A DNA stretch of 64,000 nucleotides from Fictibacillus macauensis ZFHKF-1 (GCF_000269865.1 NZ_AKKV01000042.1:1-64000), one strand, 5' to 3'; positions 18,649-28,600 are shown, numbered from the stretch's first letter. Notes: a model not told the origin generated them from the letters alone. A program made the numbers and translations.

Positions 18649-20469
18649 TTAGACTAGCTTAATATGATAATCTTTTAACCACGTGTTAATTTGAATTAAG
18701 TATTCCATTAACTTAATTGCTTGACCTTCTTCAATATCGGTTTTACCTTCTACAATAGAAGAGATATGGTCACGATCGATGAGATCCGTAACAGGAGAGT
18801 TAGTGTTTGAAAGAATATCCATAAGCCATTTTCGAATGGAATTATAGTAAATTGGATCTTGAGCAAATGGATAAGCAGATTTACGACGGTAACGAACGTC
18901 TTCAGGTAAATAATCCTTAAAGGCGCGACGTAAAATACCTTTTTCGATATTGTCGACACTCTTCATCTCCCAAGGTACATTCCATAAGTATTCTACAAGA
19001 CGATAGTCACAGAAAGGCACACGTACTTCAAATCCCACTTGCATACTCATGCGGTCTTTGCGATCGAGCATGAATGGTAGGAAACGTGTAATAAATTGAT
19101 ACGACATTTGACGCTGTTTCGCACCAAGTTCGCTTTCTCCATGTAGCTTCGGTACTTCAGCTAATGTTTCTTGATATCTTCTGTTTAAATATTCCATTGG
19201 CTGAATTTGCTGAGCAGCTTCTTTTGATAAGAAGTCAGCATAAAATCCACGACTTTGTAACCAAGGGAAGGTATGTCCGTTTAAATACTCATCTTGGTGG
19301 AACCATGGATAGCCAGAGAATACTTCATCTGCTGATTCCCCTGAAAGTGCTACGGTCGCATCCTTTTTCATTTCTTTAAAAAGTAAATAAAGTGATGTTT
19401 CCATTTCTCCTGCACCTGGTAAATCACGAGCGTAAAGCGGTTTTAGGAAGTTATCAAGTAAGGCTTCCGGTCCTAGCACCGTAGAATGGTGCTCTGTACC
19501 AACATGATCAGCCACTTTTAATACCCATGGTTGGTCACGATCACGGTGCAATAAATCTTGTTTATAGTGATCGGCGCTATTTTGAAAATCTAGAGAATAA
19601 GAATGAAGAATTTTGCCAGCTTCATGATAGTCTTTACCAGCCATTGCTGTAAGACCACTAGAATCAAGACCACCAGATAGCATCGTTACGAGTGGTAAGT
19701 CAGAAATAAGCTGGCGTGTGACTGTATCTTCAAGTAAGCTTTGAATTTTTTCCGTTGTTGTCGCAAGATCATCACGATGCTCTTTGCTGACAAGGTTCCA
19801 ATAGCGACGAACATTTTTGTTATTACTTGTAAAAGTAACGGTATGTCCCGCACGAACTTCCGTTACGTCTTTAAAGACACCTACCCCAGGAGTACGCATA
19901 GGTCCGAGTGCGAATATTTCCGCAAGACCTTCTTTTGTGACTTCGGGCTCGATGGCAGGATGAGCGAGCAATACTTTTAATTCTGATCCGAAAATAATGG
20001 AGTTACCTCGTTGTGCATAAAATAACGGTTTTACACCTAGATGGTCACGACCGAGGAATAACTTTTGACGTTTCTCATCCCAAATCGCAAAGGCGAAAAT
20101 CCCATTAAGATGATCCACACATGCTTCTCCCCACTCGATATAAGTATGAAGAAGTACTTCTGTATCCGAATTCGTGCGGAATTTATGACCGCGTTCTTGT
20201 AATTCTTTCTTTAATTCTAAGAAATTATAAATTTCGCCATTAAAGGTTAGGGCTAATGTTTGTTCGCCTTCACCATGAAGCATAGGTTGTAGTCCGCCCT
20301 CAGGATCGATAACAATGAGGCGGCGATGACCGAAAGCTGCTTTCGTTGAAAAATAAAAACCGTCTGCATCCGGCCCGCGATGTTCAATAGAATCTGTCAT
20401 ATTTCGAAGAATAGACTGTTGATGTGAAAGATCTTCTGACCAGTTAACCCAGCCTGCAATACCACACAT
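18649..20469 (-). CDS. asnB: Asparagine synthetase (glutamine-hydrolysing)
   Basis: The enzyme makes asparagine from aspartate, glutamine and ATP through a beta-aspartyl-AMP intermediate. The 606-residue product begins MCGIAGWV, so the N-terminal nucleophile Cys of the class II glutamine amidotransferase domain is exposed only if the ATG at 20467-20469 is used. AAGGAGTGG lies just upstream. The synthetase half has the pyrophosphate-binding loop SGGLDSSGLTAMA and ESADEVFSGYPWF. The 606-residue length is a little below the roughly 630 common for the B. subtilis AsnB type. It is monocistronic, with a terminator downstream. Confidence 0.93.
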   Translation of the reverse strand: MCGIAGWVNWSEDLSHQQSILRNMTDSIEHRGPDADGFYFSTKAAFGHRRLIVIDPEGGLQPMLHGEGEQTLALTFNGEIYNFLELKKELQERGHKFRTNSDTEVLLHTYIEWGEACVDHLNGIFAFAIWDEKRQKLFLGRDHLGVKPLFYAQRGNSIIFGSELKVLLAHPAIEPEVTKEGLAEIFALGPMRTPGVGVFKDVTEVRAGHTVTFTSNNKNVRRYWNLVSKEHRDDLATTTEKIQSLLEDTVTRQLISDLPLVTMLSGGLDSSGLTAMAGKDYHEAGKILHSYSLDFQNSADHYKQDLLHRDRDQPWVLKVADHVGTEHHSTVLGPEALLDNFLKPLYARDLPGAGEMETSLYLLFKEMKKDATVALSGESADEVFSGYPWFHQDEYLNGHTFPWLQSRGFYADFLSKEAAQQIQPMEYLNRRYQETLAEVPKLHGESELGAKQRQMSYQFITRFLPFMLDRKDRMSMQVGFEVRVPFCDYRLVEYLWNVPWEMKSVDNIEKGILRRAFKDYLPEDVRYRRKSAYPFAQDPIYYNSIRKWLMDILSNTNSPVTDLIDRDHISSIVEGKTDIEEGQAIKLMEYLIQINTWLKDYHIKLV

Positions 20470-21110
20470 AGTTACCACTCCTTACGTTTAAGTTATAATG
20501 CATGGAAAAGCGTAGCATATATTAACGTTAACGTGAACGTGAAAAAATACTCATCTCTTACTTTCCTACTTTTCCTATTGCCACATCTCCATAAAGACAT
20601 TCAATAGGTCGTTATGAGGATAAAATTGGAATAAAACCGCCTAAACAGGGTGGTTATCTCTAATTTTAATGATGGACGTTCTCTTGAAAACGTTGTTAAA
20701 TCCTCGATTTCTTCCTTCTCTTAGTTCAATATGCATGAAAGACAGGAACACGCCACCTAAGCAATCTAGTATTTGGGAAATAGGTAGGTCAATCACCTGT
20801 TACCCAACTTTTTATAATTCTAAAGTTCCACCCTCTTTATTCCTATTTTGGCGAAATAGAATCTACTGTATCTACTCTTACCCGCTTTCCAGAAAAAAAC
20901 ATCCTTCTACTGAAAAAATTTTTAATAAAAAAGGATTAAAATCTAGTGCAGTGGGAATAATAAAAGTACCCCCTTTTTAATAGAATCTTTATTAACCCCC
21001 CGCTTCGGATTGAGGCGGCTTTTTTTTGTGAAAAATGTGAATTGCTAGATTGAGAGGGAATGATAAAGGTGTGTAAAAGGAATCTGATATAACTTTATGC
21101 ATAGAAGATT
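20470..21110. other. Long intergenic region upstream of asnB
   Basis: About 640 bases contain no convincing gene. The left part should hold the asnB promoter. A strong hairpin at 21000-21028 suggests that an unidentified plus-strand transcript ends here. An ORF at 20669-20980 lacks a ribosome site and has a non-coding look. Confidence 0.5.
21000..21028 (+). terminator. Orphan terminator hairpin
   Basis: CCGCTTC and GAGGCGG pair around GGATT, followed by eight T. No supported gene lies directly upstream on the plus strand, so a small RNA or a very small gene is possible. Confidence 0.6.
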
Positions 21111-21262
21111 ATGAAACGTCGATTGCATTTATATTTAACAACAAAAATTGGAGAGCAAATTCCTATTGATACAGATGTGTTTGGATTTAGTAAGAAGAGA
21201 TTATAGAACATGTACTTGAATACTTGGTCTTGAATCGCAGTAAAAGAAGAAGAAACAAAAAA
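21111..21262 (+). pseudogene. Possible frameshifted small gene remnant
   Basis: From ATG 21111 the frame reads MKRRLHLYLTTKIGEQIPID and continues to GFSKKRL before a TAG at 21204. Shifting frame near 21194 continues as EEIIEHVLEYLVLNRSKRRR, which looks like the natural helical end of a short protein. No clear ribosome site is present. I do not recognise the family; this is an inference from composition only. Confidence 0.3.
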
Positions 21263-21308
21263 GACCTCAACCTCATTGTAATTAATGATAGTTGGGTCTT
21301 TTTTTGTG
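21256..21308 (-). terminator. Terminator of the rap-phr operon
   Basis: AAAAAGACC...CAAC and GTTG.GGTCTTTTTTT form a stem with A and T tracts on both sides. On the minus strand it follows the phr stop by about 40 bases. Confidence 0.8.
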
Positions 21309-21344
21309 ACTAGTATATCTGCCAATCTCTTATTTATATCTCTA

Positions 21345-21730
21345 TTAAAAAACTTCCCCGTGCTGTTCAGCAGTAGCACCCTTAGAGAAAACTTCCCCAT
21401 GTTGGTTAGTAGTAGCACCCTTAGAGAAAACTTCCCCATGTTGGTTAGTAGTAGCACCTTTAGAGAAAACTTCTCCATGTTGATTAGTAGTAGCACCTTT
21501 AGAGAAAACTTCCCCATGTTGGTTAGTAGTAGCACCTTTAGAGAAAACTTCTCCATGTTGGTTAGTAGTAGCGCCCTTAGAGAAAACTTCTCCATGTTGG
21601 TTAGTAGTAGCGCCCTTAGAGAAAACTTCCCCATGTTGGTTAGTAGTAGCGCCCTTAGAGAAAACTTCCCCATGTTGGTTAGTAGTAGCGCCCTTAGAGA
21701 AAACTTCCCCATGTTGGTTAGAAATGATTG
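21345..21730 (-). repeat. 39-bp in-frame tandem repeat inside phr
   Basis: Nine units of 39 bases differ only at a few mostly synonymous positions (for example GGC/GGT in the KGA codon and GGG/GGA in HGE). Such near identity suggests recent expansion by slippage or recombination, and copy number may vary between strains. Confidence 0.9.
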
Positions 21731-21815
21731 GACTAGCTTGTGCTGTTCCAGTAGATAGTGCTAGCGCACCAACAGTTAGTGTACAAATGCTGAGAGCAGA
21801 TAGTTTCTTTTTCAT
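21345..21815 (-). CDS. Phr-type pheromone precursor with ten tandem peptide copies
   Basis: The 156-residue product has a typical Sec signal (MKKKLSALS start, AQA-S cleavage site near residue 27) and then almost nothing but repeats. There are nine 13-residue units, NQHGEVFSKGATT (the last with ATA), and a final EQHGEVF that ends the protein. QHGEVF is invariant in all ten copies and is the C-terminus of the protein, so it is the likely mature signal, with SKGATT as linker; this is inference. The start overlaps the rap stop (ATGA), and AAGGAG lies in the end of rap. Known Phr precursors normally carry one mature peptide, which is secreted, trimmed, re-imported by Opp and inhibits the partner Rap protein. 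Confidence 0.88.
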   Translation of the reverse strand: MKKKLSALSICTLTVGALALSTGTAQASPIISNQHGEVFSKGATTNQHGEVFSKGATTNQHGEVFSKGATTNQHGEVFSKGATTNQHGEVFSKGATTNQHGEVFSKGATTNQHGEVFSKGATTNQHGEVFSKGATTNQHGEVFSKGATAEQHGEVF

Positions 21816-22900
21816 TTTAACGCTCCTTTTTCTATAATTTTTTGTTTTGCATCGTAGGCAATCTCGAAATAGTGACATGATCGCTCTTTATCCGTTTTAA
21901 GATAATAAATCGCAGCTTCTTCAGCATATTGCTGAATAAAAGCCCATAATTCTTCTTTTTCAAAGTATTGTAAGGCTTCTAACAAAGTCGATTCTGATAT
22001 CTTCGAGCGGAACATACGAAGCAAGAGTAAGTGATGTTTATATTCATCACTGCTATTTTGAGAGCAATGAATTAAACCTTCATCAATTAGTTGTTCAGCA
22101 TATTCCTTATCACCCATTTTGTAATGACTTAAAGCTAACAGATAGGCTGTTTTATGAGGGCGGAACTGATGCTGATATACTTCGCTTAAATGTCGGATCG
22201 CTGCGGGTAATAGGTTTTGCTCAGAATAGAGAAATCCAAGGTTAAAGCGAAACCAAGATACAAGCTCTTGATCGTTATGCTTTATAACAAGATCTAATCC
22301 TGAGAAAAAATGCTCTTCTGCTTGCGCGTATTCTTTTAACATGACACAAGCTAGTCCCATTATATTTTCACAGCCAGCTTTTAAAATTTCTACATTTTCA
22401 GTTTCGAACAAATCGGCCGCTTTTGATGCGCTATGTAGTGCCAATAAGGGTTGATTAATTTGATAGTAATAACCTGCCACCTTATAATAAAACTCTGCGC
22501 GATCGTCGCCTTCTTCTTCTGGTAGCTTCATAAGAAGCACTTTCGCTCTGTCGAATTGTTGATGAGCTTCATCGTAGTTTTCCAGCATCATTTCATAGAT
22601 GGCTTTAAAGAAATGATAGTAGTAGGAAAGAAAGGTTTCGGTTGCTTGTAGCGTTTCGATGGTTTCAAGTAGCTGTGATGCGACTTCCATGTTTTCCAAT
22701 AGGAGCTGGTAGCGAAATTCGAGCAGGGTGTAATACATGAACAGTGTCTTATTATGAGCGATCTCCATGGTCCGAAGCCGGTCGTCGATCTCATCCTTTA
22801 GCTGCCCGGCTTTTGTGAAGTCGCGAACGCGAATTTCAAAATACCAGTTTGAAAGTAAAGGCCAGAGTGTCTGTTCCTTGCTGAGTGTCTCAATGCCCAT
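21812..22900 (-). CDS. rap: Rap family response-regulator aspartate phosphatase / TPR pheromone receptor
   Basis: The 362-residue, all-helical product has the Rap architecture: an N-terminal three-helix bundle (with LSNWYFEIRVRDFTKAGQLK) and then tetratricopeptide repeats, such as AGYYYQINQPLLALHSASKA and FRFNLGFLYSEQNLLPAAIR, that form the Phr pocket. There is no N-terminal helix-turn-helix, which separates it from PlcR, NprR and Rgg receptors. Rap proteins dephosphorylate Spo0F or block response regulators such as ComA. The chosen ATG at 22900 follows AGGAAGGAG; the ATG at 22918 is itself part of that site. The phr gene overlaps its stop codon by four bases, the classic cassette order. Which regulator it targets cannot be told from sequence. 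Confidence 0.9.
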   Translation of the reverse strand: MGIETLSKEQTLWPLLSNWYFEIRVRDFTKAGQLKDEIDDRLRTMEIAHNKTLFMYYTLLEFRYQLLLENMEVASQLLETIETLQATETFLSYYYHFFKAIYEMMLENYDEAHQQFDRAKVLLMKLPEEEGDDRAEFYYKVAGYYYQINQPLLALHSASKAADLFETENVEILKAGCENIMGLACVMLKEYAQAEEHFFSGLDLVIKHNDQELVSWFRFNLGFLYSEQNLLPAAIRHLSEVYQHQFRPHKTAYLLALSHYKMGDKEYAEQLIDEGLIHCSQNSSDEYKHHLLLLRMFRSKISESTLLEALQYFEKEELWAFIQQYAEEAAIYYLKTDKERSCHYFEIAYDAKQKIIEKGALK

Positions 22901-23060
22901 AAGATGCTCCTTCCTCATCTTGCGATAAATAATTTAATCTAATAATAACATAATTTGGAACAAAAACTTATTGGGAAAATACATCGAAAACAGTGTCGTT
23001 ATGATGGGATAATATGTTCGGTTTTCCCAAAAATCGTATTGTTTTAGAGAAATAAATACA

Positions 23061-23098
23061 AAAAACGGGAAAATAAGGTGCTTATTTTCCCGTTTTTT
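23061..23098. terminator. Terminator downstream of the motor-like operon
   Basis: AAAACGGGAAAATAAG and CTTATTTTCCCGTTTT form a 16-base-pair perfect stem with a GTG loop, T-tailed on both strands. Confidence 0.9.
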
Positions 23099-23119
23099 CA
23101 ATTGTAGAATAGCGTTTTA

Positions 23120-23812
23120 TTAGTTGCGATCAACAATTTGTTTAAGTTTATTTTGCCATTTTTTATCATCGAGAATAATTTGAAAGGAAATGCGACGATT
23201 TTTGTGAAGAGCGGTAGCAGAGGATCCTTTGGCAATTGGTTTAAATTCACTATAGCCAGTCGCTGCTAAATATTGCGCATAAGGCATGCGACCAAGCTTC
23301 GGATTCGCCTGTGCTAAATACTTTACAACAGAAACGGCGCGTTCGGTTGAAAGCGACCAGTTATCATAAGGAACTGAATCGGTATGACCTTCAATTAAAA
23401 TAATGTAGAGAAACTTGCTCATCTCTTTTTCATCAATAATCGCAGCGAGCGCATTGGCGAGCGGTATTAACACTTTTTTTCCGGAAGCACTAACGGTGGC
23501 GCTGCCAGTGTCAAAAAGAATATTCCCTTCTAAGGAAATGGTATTGTTCGGGCCGCGGACAATTTTATCTTTGCCTACATTTTTTTCAAGCTGCTGCTGA
23601 ATTTTATCAGAAATCGTTTTTTTAACATGAGCGGCTTGCTGTAACTCGTGTTTTACTTGACGTTGATCATACGCATTATAAATGCTTTGTACATAGGCAA
23701 GGATGGCTACAAAAAGCATGATGAGCACCATCATCGACATCATGTCGGTAAAGCTCGGCCAATAAATCTCTTCGTTTACGGGATCTTCATAACGCCGTTT
23801 TCGTCCTCGCAT
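23120..23812 (-). CDS. MotB/ZorB-like OmpA-domain membrane protein
   Basis: The 230-residue product starts with a short basic cytoplasmic segment (MRGRKRRYEDP). It then has one membrane helix (about residues 20-45) carrying the conserved aspartate in WPSFTDMMSMMVLIMLF, the proton- or sodium-conducting position in MotB and ZorB. The rest is a coiled linker and a C-terminal OmpA/MotB peptidoglycan-binding domain with ILFDTGSATVS, IEGHTDSVPYDNW and HKNRRISF. The start at 23812 is set by the neighbour, whose stop lies four bases upstream. It should form an ion-driven complex with the MotA-like partner. It is not the flagellar MotB, since the partner is far larger than MotA. Confidence 0.85.
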   Translation of the reverse strand: MRGRKRRYEDPVNEEIYWPSFTDMMSMMVLIMLFVAILAYVQSIYNAYDQRQVKHELQQAAHVKKTISDKIQQQLEKNVGKDKIVRGPNNTISLEGNILFDTGSATVSASGKKVLIPLANALAAIIDEKEMSKFLYIILIEGHTDSVPYDNWSLSTERAVSVVKYLAQANPKLGRMPYAQYLAATGYSEFKPIAKGSSATALHKNRRISFQIILDDKKWQNKLKQIVDRN

Positions 23813-23816
23813 GTCC

Positions 23817-25373
23817 TCACCGCCTTCTTGGATCGGTTGGCGGAATAAGCGCCTCTGTCGTATCGCGGGCCGAATAAACAGTTTGGCGATCCATAGCAGT
23901 TTGATACATGCGCTGTAGTAAGTGATGCATATCATCAAGCGTTCGTGTAGAAGTCGATAACTCTCGTGTAATACCGTGATAAATGGTTTCTATCATTCTT
24001 GCAAGCTCGCGGCGATCATCATCGCGGTTCGTAGGTTGCTGAAGCTGGCGTTCTCGTTCCAAAATAGTTCGTAGCTGTTCGGGGAGATCGCGTTTTAACT
24101 GTTCTAGCATGTGATAGAAGCTCTTTTCTAACTGACCAACAGAAGAAGCAAAGTCATTGGCTGCGCGCCCATAATCTCCTTGTTTTTCCGCATAGCGATA
24201 ATACCATTCCTCTTGCTTTTGCTGAAGGCGACCTTCAAGTGCCTCGTGCACAGAGGAATAATGTTGCAATTGTTCTTGTGCGATCCGAAGCAGTTGTTGA
24301 CCAAATTCCTCAGAGCGCCGTCCAGCGTCAACAAGTGCTTGATCAGACCGTTTTAAGAGCATTTCGAATTTTTGTTGTCCGGCTTGCTGTTGTTCACTCA
24401 CTTTTTTAATCTGTTGTTCAAATGTAGAAATTTGTCCAGTAAGTGCGGCTACACTGCTTTCAGAAGAACGTGCAATATTCTCTTGCTTTTCGGCAGCTTC
24501 GCGAAATCGAGCGCCAAAATGTTCAAGTGCCCCAGCTGAAGCAGCGAATGAATGAGTATAGTCACGCTGTGTTTCAAAAATGGTTTTTACATCGGTGACC
24601 GATTGCTGTAAGCCTGAGGTAAGCTCTGTCAAAACAGCGCCAAAGTGACCAATCGTCGAATGAAAGCTTTCTTCAATTTTTGTGGCAAGGCGATCGAGTA
24701 AGCGTTCAACAGAGTCTTGAGGCTTCTCTTGTAACAGAAGGGTACGAAACGTATGATCCAAATACGCTTCACAATCTGTCATAATTTTTCCATGTAAATA
24801 AGAAAGTGAAGTGCCTCTGGAAAAAAAGCCGGTAGAAAGGACCGTTAACAAAAGCGCAGCGCTCACGCCAGCAATACTCGTAATAAAAGCTGTACTCATC
24901 CCTTGGAACGGTGCAGTTAAGGACGTAATAATAGAATTCATCGTCACCCCCGCTGAAGCGCCACCTCCAAGCGCAAAGAGTGTTGATTGCATAGAAAATA
25001 AGGCCATTGTTAGACCGACAAACGTTCCTAATACGCCTAATATAATTGTAAAGGACGGTAGTTGTTGCAGCAGTCGTTGAACATTTCCGACCGGAACACG
25101 CCACAACCCAACAATCACTAGTTTCTCTTTTAAATAATATTTTTCAATTAATGCTTGCGTATTGGGCTCAATACCTGAGCGCTCATGCTGACGATAGTCA
25201 TCGCACACTTTTTGAAGCCAAGGCGAATGTGGTGCTTGCAGGCGACCGGATGCTATGTCATCTAGTTCACGAAGCCATTTCCGCAAGCTGCTGCTCGTTT
25301 GTAGGTGGCCAATCATGCCAATGAAGGTAAGACAGGCGATGATTCCTACAACAATCATTGTTACTGTATCCAT
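23817..25373 (-). CDS. MotA/ExbB/ZorA-like channel protein with long coiled-coil tail
   Basis: The 518-residue product has a first membrane helix at about residues 5-22, a cytoplasmic segment, and a MotA/TolQ/ExbB core with two more helices. These contain FTIILGVLGTFVGLTMALF and TSIAGVSAALLLTVLSTGFF, the ring-forming ion channel part. Residues about 215-500 are charged and helical, with long Gln/Glu-rich coiled-coil stretches. That layout (short channel, long cytoplasmic tail, OmpA partner) is the one described for ZorA of Zorya antiphage systems and related orphan motors, and differs from flagellar MotA. No zorC, zorD or zorE lies nearby. The start is ATG at 25373 behind AAAGGAGAGGGG. It forms a two-gene operon with the ZorB-like gene. 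Confidence 0.82.
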   Translation of the reverse strand: MDTVTMIVVGIIACLTFIGMIGHLQTSSSLRKWLRELDDIASGRLQAPHSPWLQKVCDDYRQHERSGIEPNTQALIEKYYLKEKLVIVGLWRVPVGNVQRLLQQLPSFTIILGVLGTFVGLTMALFSMQSTLFALGGGASAGVTMNSIITSLTAPFQGMSTAFITSIAGVSAALLLTVLSTGFFSRGTSLSYLHGKIMTDCEAYLDHTFRTLLLQEKPQDSVERLLDRLATKIEESFHSTIGHFGAVLTELTSGLQQSVTDVKTIFETQRDYTHSFAASAGALEHFGARFREAAEKQENIARSSESSVAALTGQISTFEQQIKKVSEQQQAGQQKFEMLLKRSDQALVDAGRRSEEFGQQLLRIAQEQLQHYSSVHEALEGRLQQKQEEWYYRYAEKQGDYGRAANDFASSVGQLEKSFYHMLEQLKRDLPEQLRTILERERQLQQPTNRDDDRRELARMIETIYHGITRELSTSTRTLDDMHHLLQRMYQTAMDRQTVYSARDTTEALIPPTDPRRR

Positions 25374-25636
25374 ATGCTTGCTCCCCTCTCCTTTACATGG
25401 AAAGCATATTCGGACGCGTTCTAGGCTAGTACAAAAAAACAAGACTGGGTCTAAAGCTCTAGTATTGTTGCAAAAAAATTAAATTTATTGGCCTATTTTC
25501 AACAAAACATTACAAACTTTTTAAAATTCAATTGCGATTTCTGAATTGTAAGATTAAACTGATAAATAGGGAGTTTACAGATGCAGCCTGTAATCACCTT
25601 TTTTTAGAAAAAATATAGTGAAAAGGGGATAGCTGA

Positions 25637-28600
25637 ATGAAGAAAAAAGTCGCATTAATGACCGCGATCGCTATGACGCTTACAAGTGGTGTAGCGAGCG
25701 CGCAGGGGACATTACCATCTAAAAGTAAAATAAAAGCAGCCGGTGGCACTAAGCCAACTGGTCTTAACTTAAAGAAGCAAACGAAGGAAGAAGAGAACTA
25801 TAGTAAGAATGATACAGTTCGTGTTGTTGTAGAACTTGAGCAAAAGCCTGCCATCCAATATGCCCAAGAAAAGAACATGCGCTATAGCGCCTTAAGCGCC
25901 TCTGAAAAATCCTCTCTTAAAGAAAAAATCACAAAAGAGCAAGATACTATCAAAGAAGATATTGAAAAGAAAGACATCGCTGTAAAGTATAAAGAAAACT
26001 TTACAACGGTTATTAATGGTTTTAGTGGTGAAATGAAGTATGGTGACATTAAAGATATTAAGAAATTAGAAGGCGTAAAAGACGTACATATTTCACATGA
26101 ATATAAACGTCCAGAAACGTTTAAAGGCGCAAAGCCTGAAATGATTTATAGCAAAGATTTAATCAATGCAAAAGAAACATGGAAAGATTACGGTTATAAA
26201 GGACAAGGCGAAGTCGTTGCGGTCATCGATACAGGCATCGATTCTACACACCGTGATATGAAGCTAAGCGAAGGTACGAAAGTAAAGCTTACTTCCGGTA
26301 AAGTAGACAGCCTTAAGCAATCTAAGAAATTAAAAGGAAAATATTACACTGAAAAAGTACCTTATGGGTATAACTATGCCGATCATGATAGCGAAATCCG
26401 TGACCTTGGTCCAGGCGCAAGCATGCATGGTATGCACGTTGCAGGTACAGTTGGTGCCAATGGTGATGAAGATAACGGTGGAATTAAAGGGGTTGCGCCA
26501 GAAGCTCAACTATTAGCAATGAAAGTATTTGGTAACGATCCTGGGATGCCATCTACATTCAGCGATATTTATGTAAAAGCAATTGATGATGCGATTGCCC
26601 TTGGAGCAGACGTTATTAACATGAGTTTAGGTTCAACAGCGGCATTCGTTCGTCCGGATGAGCCTGAACAAAAAGCGATTGTTAATGCCGTAAACAATGG
26701 TATTTTATGTGCCATTTCTGCAGGTAACTCAGCGCATGCAGGTAATGGTGCTGGAAGTCCGCTTCCTTCTAATCCTGATACAGGCGTTGTTGGTTCACCG
26801 GGTCTAGCGGATAAGTCACTTCAAGTCGCTTCCTACGAAAATAGCAAGCTATCACTTGATGGTATGGGGCTTATGATTGACGGTAAAGATACAGGTACGA
26901 TTGCGTATCAAAAGCAATCTTCTCCAAACCCAATTGAAGTATTTAATAAAGAAAAGAAAGAAGTTATTTACGTTGGCGACGGTAGCCCAGATGGCTATAA
27001 AGGAAAAAGCGTTAAAGATAAAGTAGTATTTGCTGTGCGTAACGGTAGTTTCAACTATACAATGATCCAAAAAGAAGCAGAAAAGCAAGGAGCTGCGGGT
27101 CTAATCGTTCGTGGGAAAGTAGAGCATGGCGACTATGTAAACATGGCGCTTGATAACCCGAAAATTCCGCTCGTTTCACTAAGCATTGCACAAGGAAATC
27201 AGTTAGAAGGTATGGCGAAGGAAGGCAAGAAAATTGAAGTAGCATTTGAAGGAAAAGCGGTAAGTTTACCAAATCCAAATGCAGGAAAGATGTCTGACTT
27301 CACGTCTTGGGGTACAACACCAAGCCTTGATTTCAAGCCGGAAATTACAGCACCAGGTGGAAAAATCTACTCCACACTAAACGATGATAAGTACGGTGTA
27401 ATGAGTGGAACATCAATGGCTGCTCCACACGTAGCTGGCGGTGCGGCACTCGTAATGGAACGTGTTGATAAAGACTTTAACCAAAAAGGTGCCAATCGCG
27501 TAACGCTTGCGAAAAACATCTTAATGAATACATCTCGTCCACAAATGGACCAAGGATTGTTTAATAAGTCTGGAAAAACAGGCAACTTCTACTCACCACG
27601 TCGTGAGGGTGCAGGTCTTATGGACTTACATGCAGCAATGAAAACACCGGTCATCGTTACAGAAACGAAATCAGGTGAAGGAAAAGCGGCATTGAAAGAA
27701 GTAGGCGACAAATTTAGCTTTACGCTTCAATTGAAAAACTACAGCAAAAAAGATGCAGAATATAAAGTTGCTGGTAACGTTCAAACGGATCTTGCGATTG
27801 AAGGAATGAACTTACTTGAAGCAGATGGTATTTTCAAAAAAGGGACACGCGATAGCGATGATCCGAACAAAGCACAGTTCCCAATCTCCTTTATGGATGG
27901 ATCGAAGAAAGTAGATTCAGTAAAAGTGAAAGCAAATAGCACAGCGAAAGTAACAGTTTCTGTAGACTTAAAAGATACAGTTGACTGGATTAACAATGAA
28001 CCACTTAAGAAGATCTTCAAAAACGGTAACTTCGTAGAAGGATTTGTTCGTTTTGTTGACGTAAAAGGCAAAAATCCTAACTTAGCGGTTCCTTATGTTG
28101 GTTTCCACGGTAAATGGGATCAAGCACCAATTATCGATGCACCACTTTACGACCAAGATCAGTCTTTCTACAAAGCAACTGGACTTGCAACAGAAAAGGG
28201 TAGTACATTTACACACCTTGGTGAGGACGTTAAAGGTGACGTGAATAAAGATAAAGTGTCCTTCTCTCCAAATGGAGATGGATCGTATGATAAGATGTTC
28301 CCTGTTCTATCCTTCTTGCGCAACGCGAAGAATGTAGAATACTCTATTCTAGATCGCAACAAAAAGAAAGTACGTACGATTGAAACACAACAAGATGTGA
28401 TTAAAAACTACTATGATGGTGGTAAAGAGCCAGGCTACAATACTGTGACAGATGCAGCATGGGATGGCACGGTAAACGGTAAAACAGTGAAAGACGGTCT
28501 CTACTACTATGAAGTAAAAGCAGTGGTGGATTATAAAGGAGCAAAAGAACAAAAACTATTGCTACCATTCTATGTAGATACGAAGTCTCCTGAAGTGTCA

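Noticed and set aside
20669-20980. 103-residue ORF ahead of the orphan terminator
   Set aside because: There is no ribosome site, the composition is unlike the neighbouring proteins, and no family is recognisable. The terminator may belong to an RNA.
21285-21758. Plus-strand ORF with repeated LRENFPMLVSSS
   Set aside because: It is antisense to the phr repeat. The minus-strand frame has a signal peptide, a ribosome site and coupling to rap.
23120-25373. A complete Zorya defence system
   Set aside because: Only ZorA- and ZorB-like genes are present; no ZorC, ZorD helicase or ZorE nuclease gene lies in the window.
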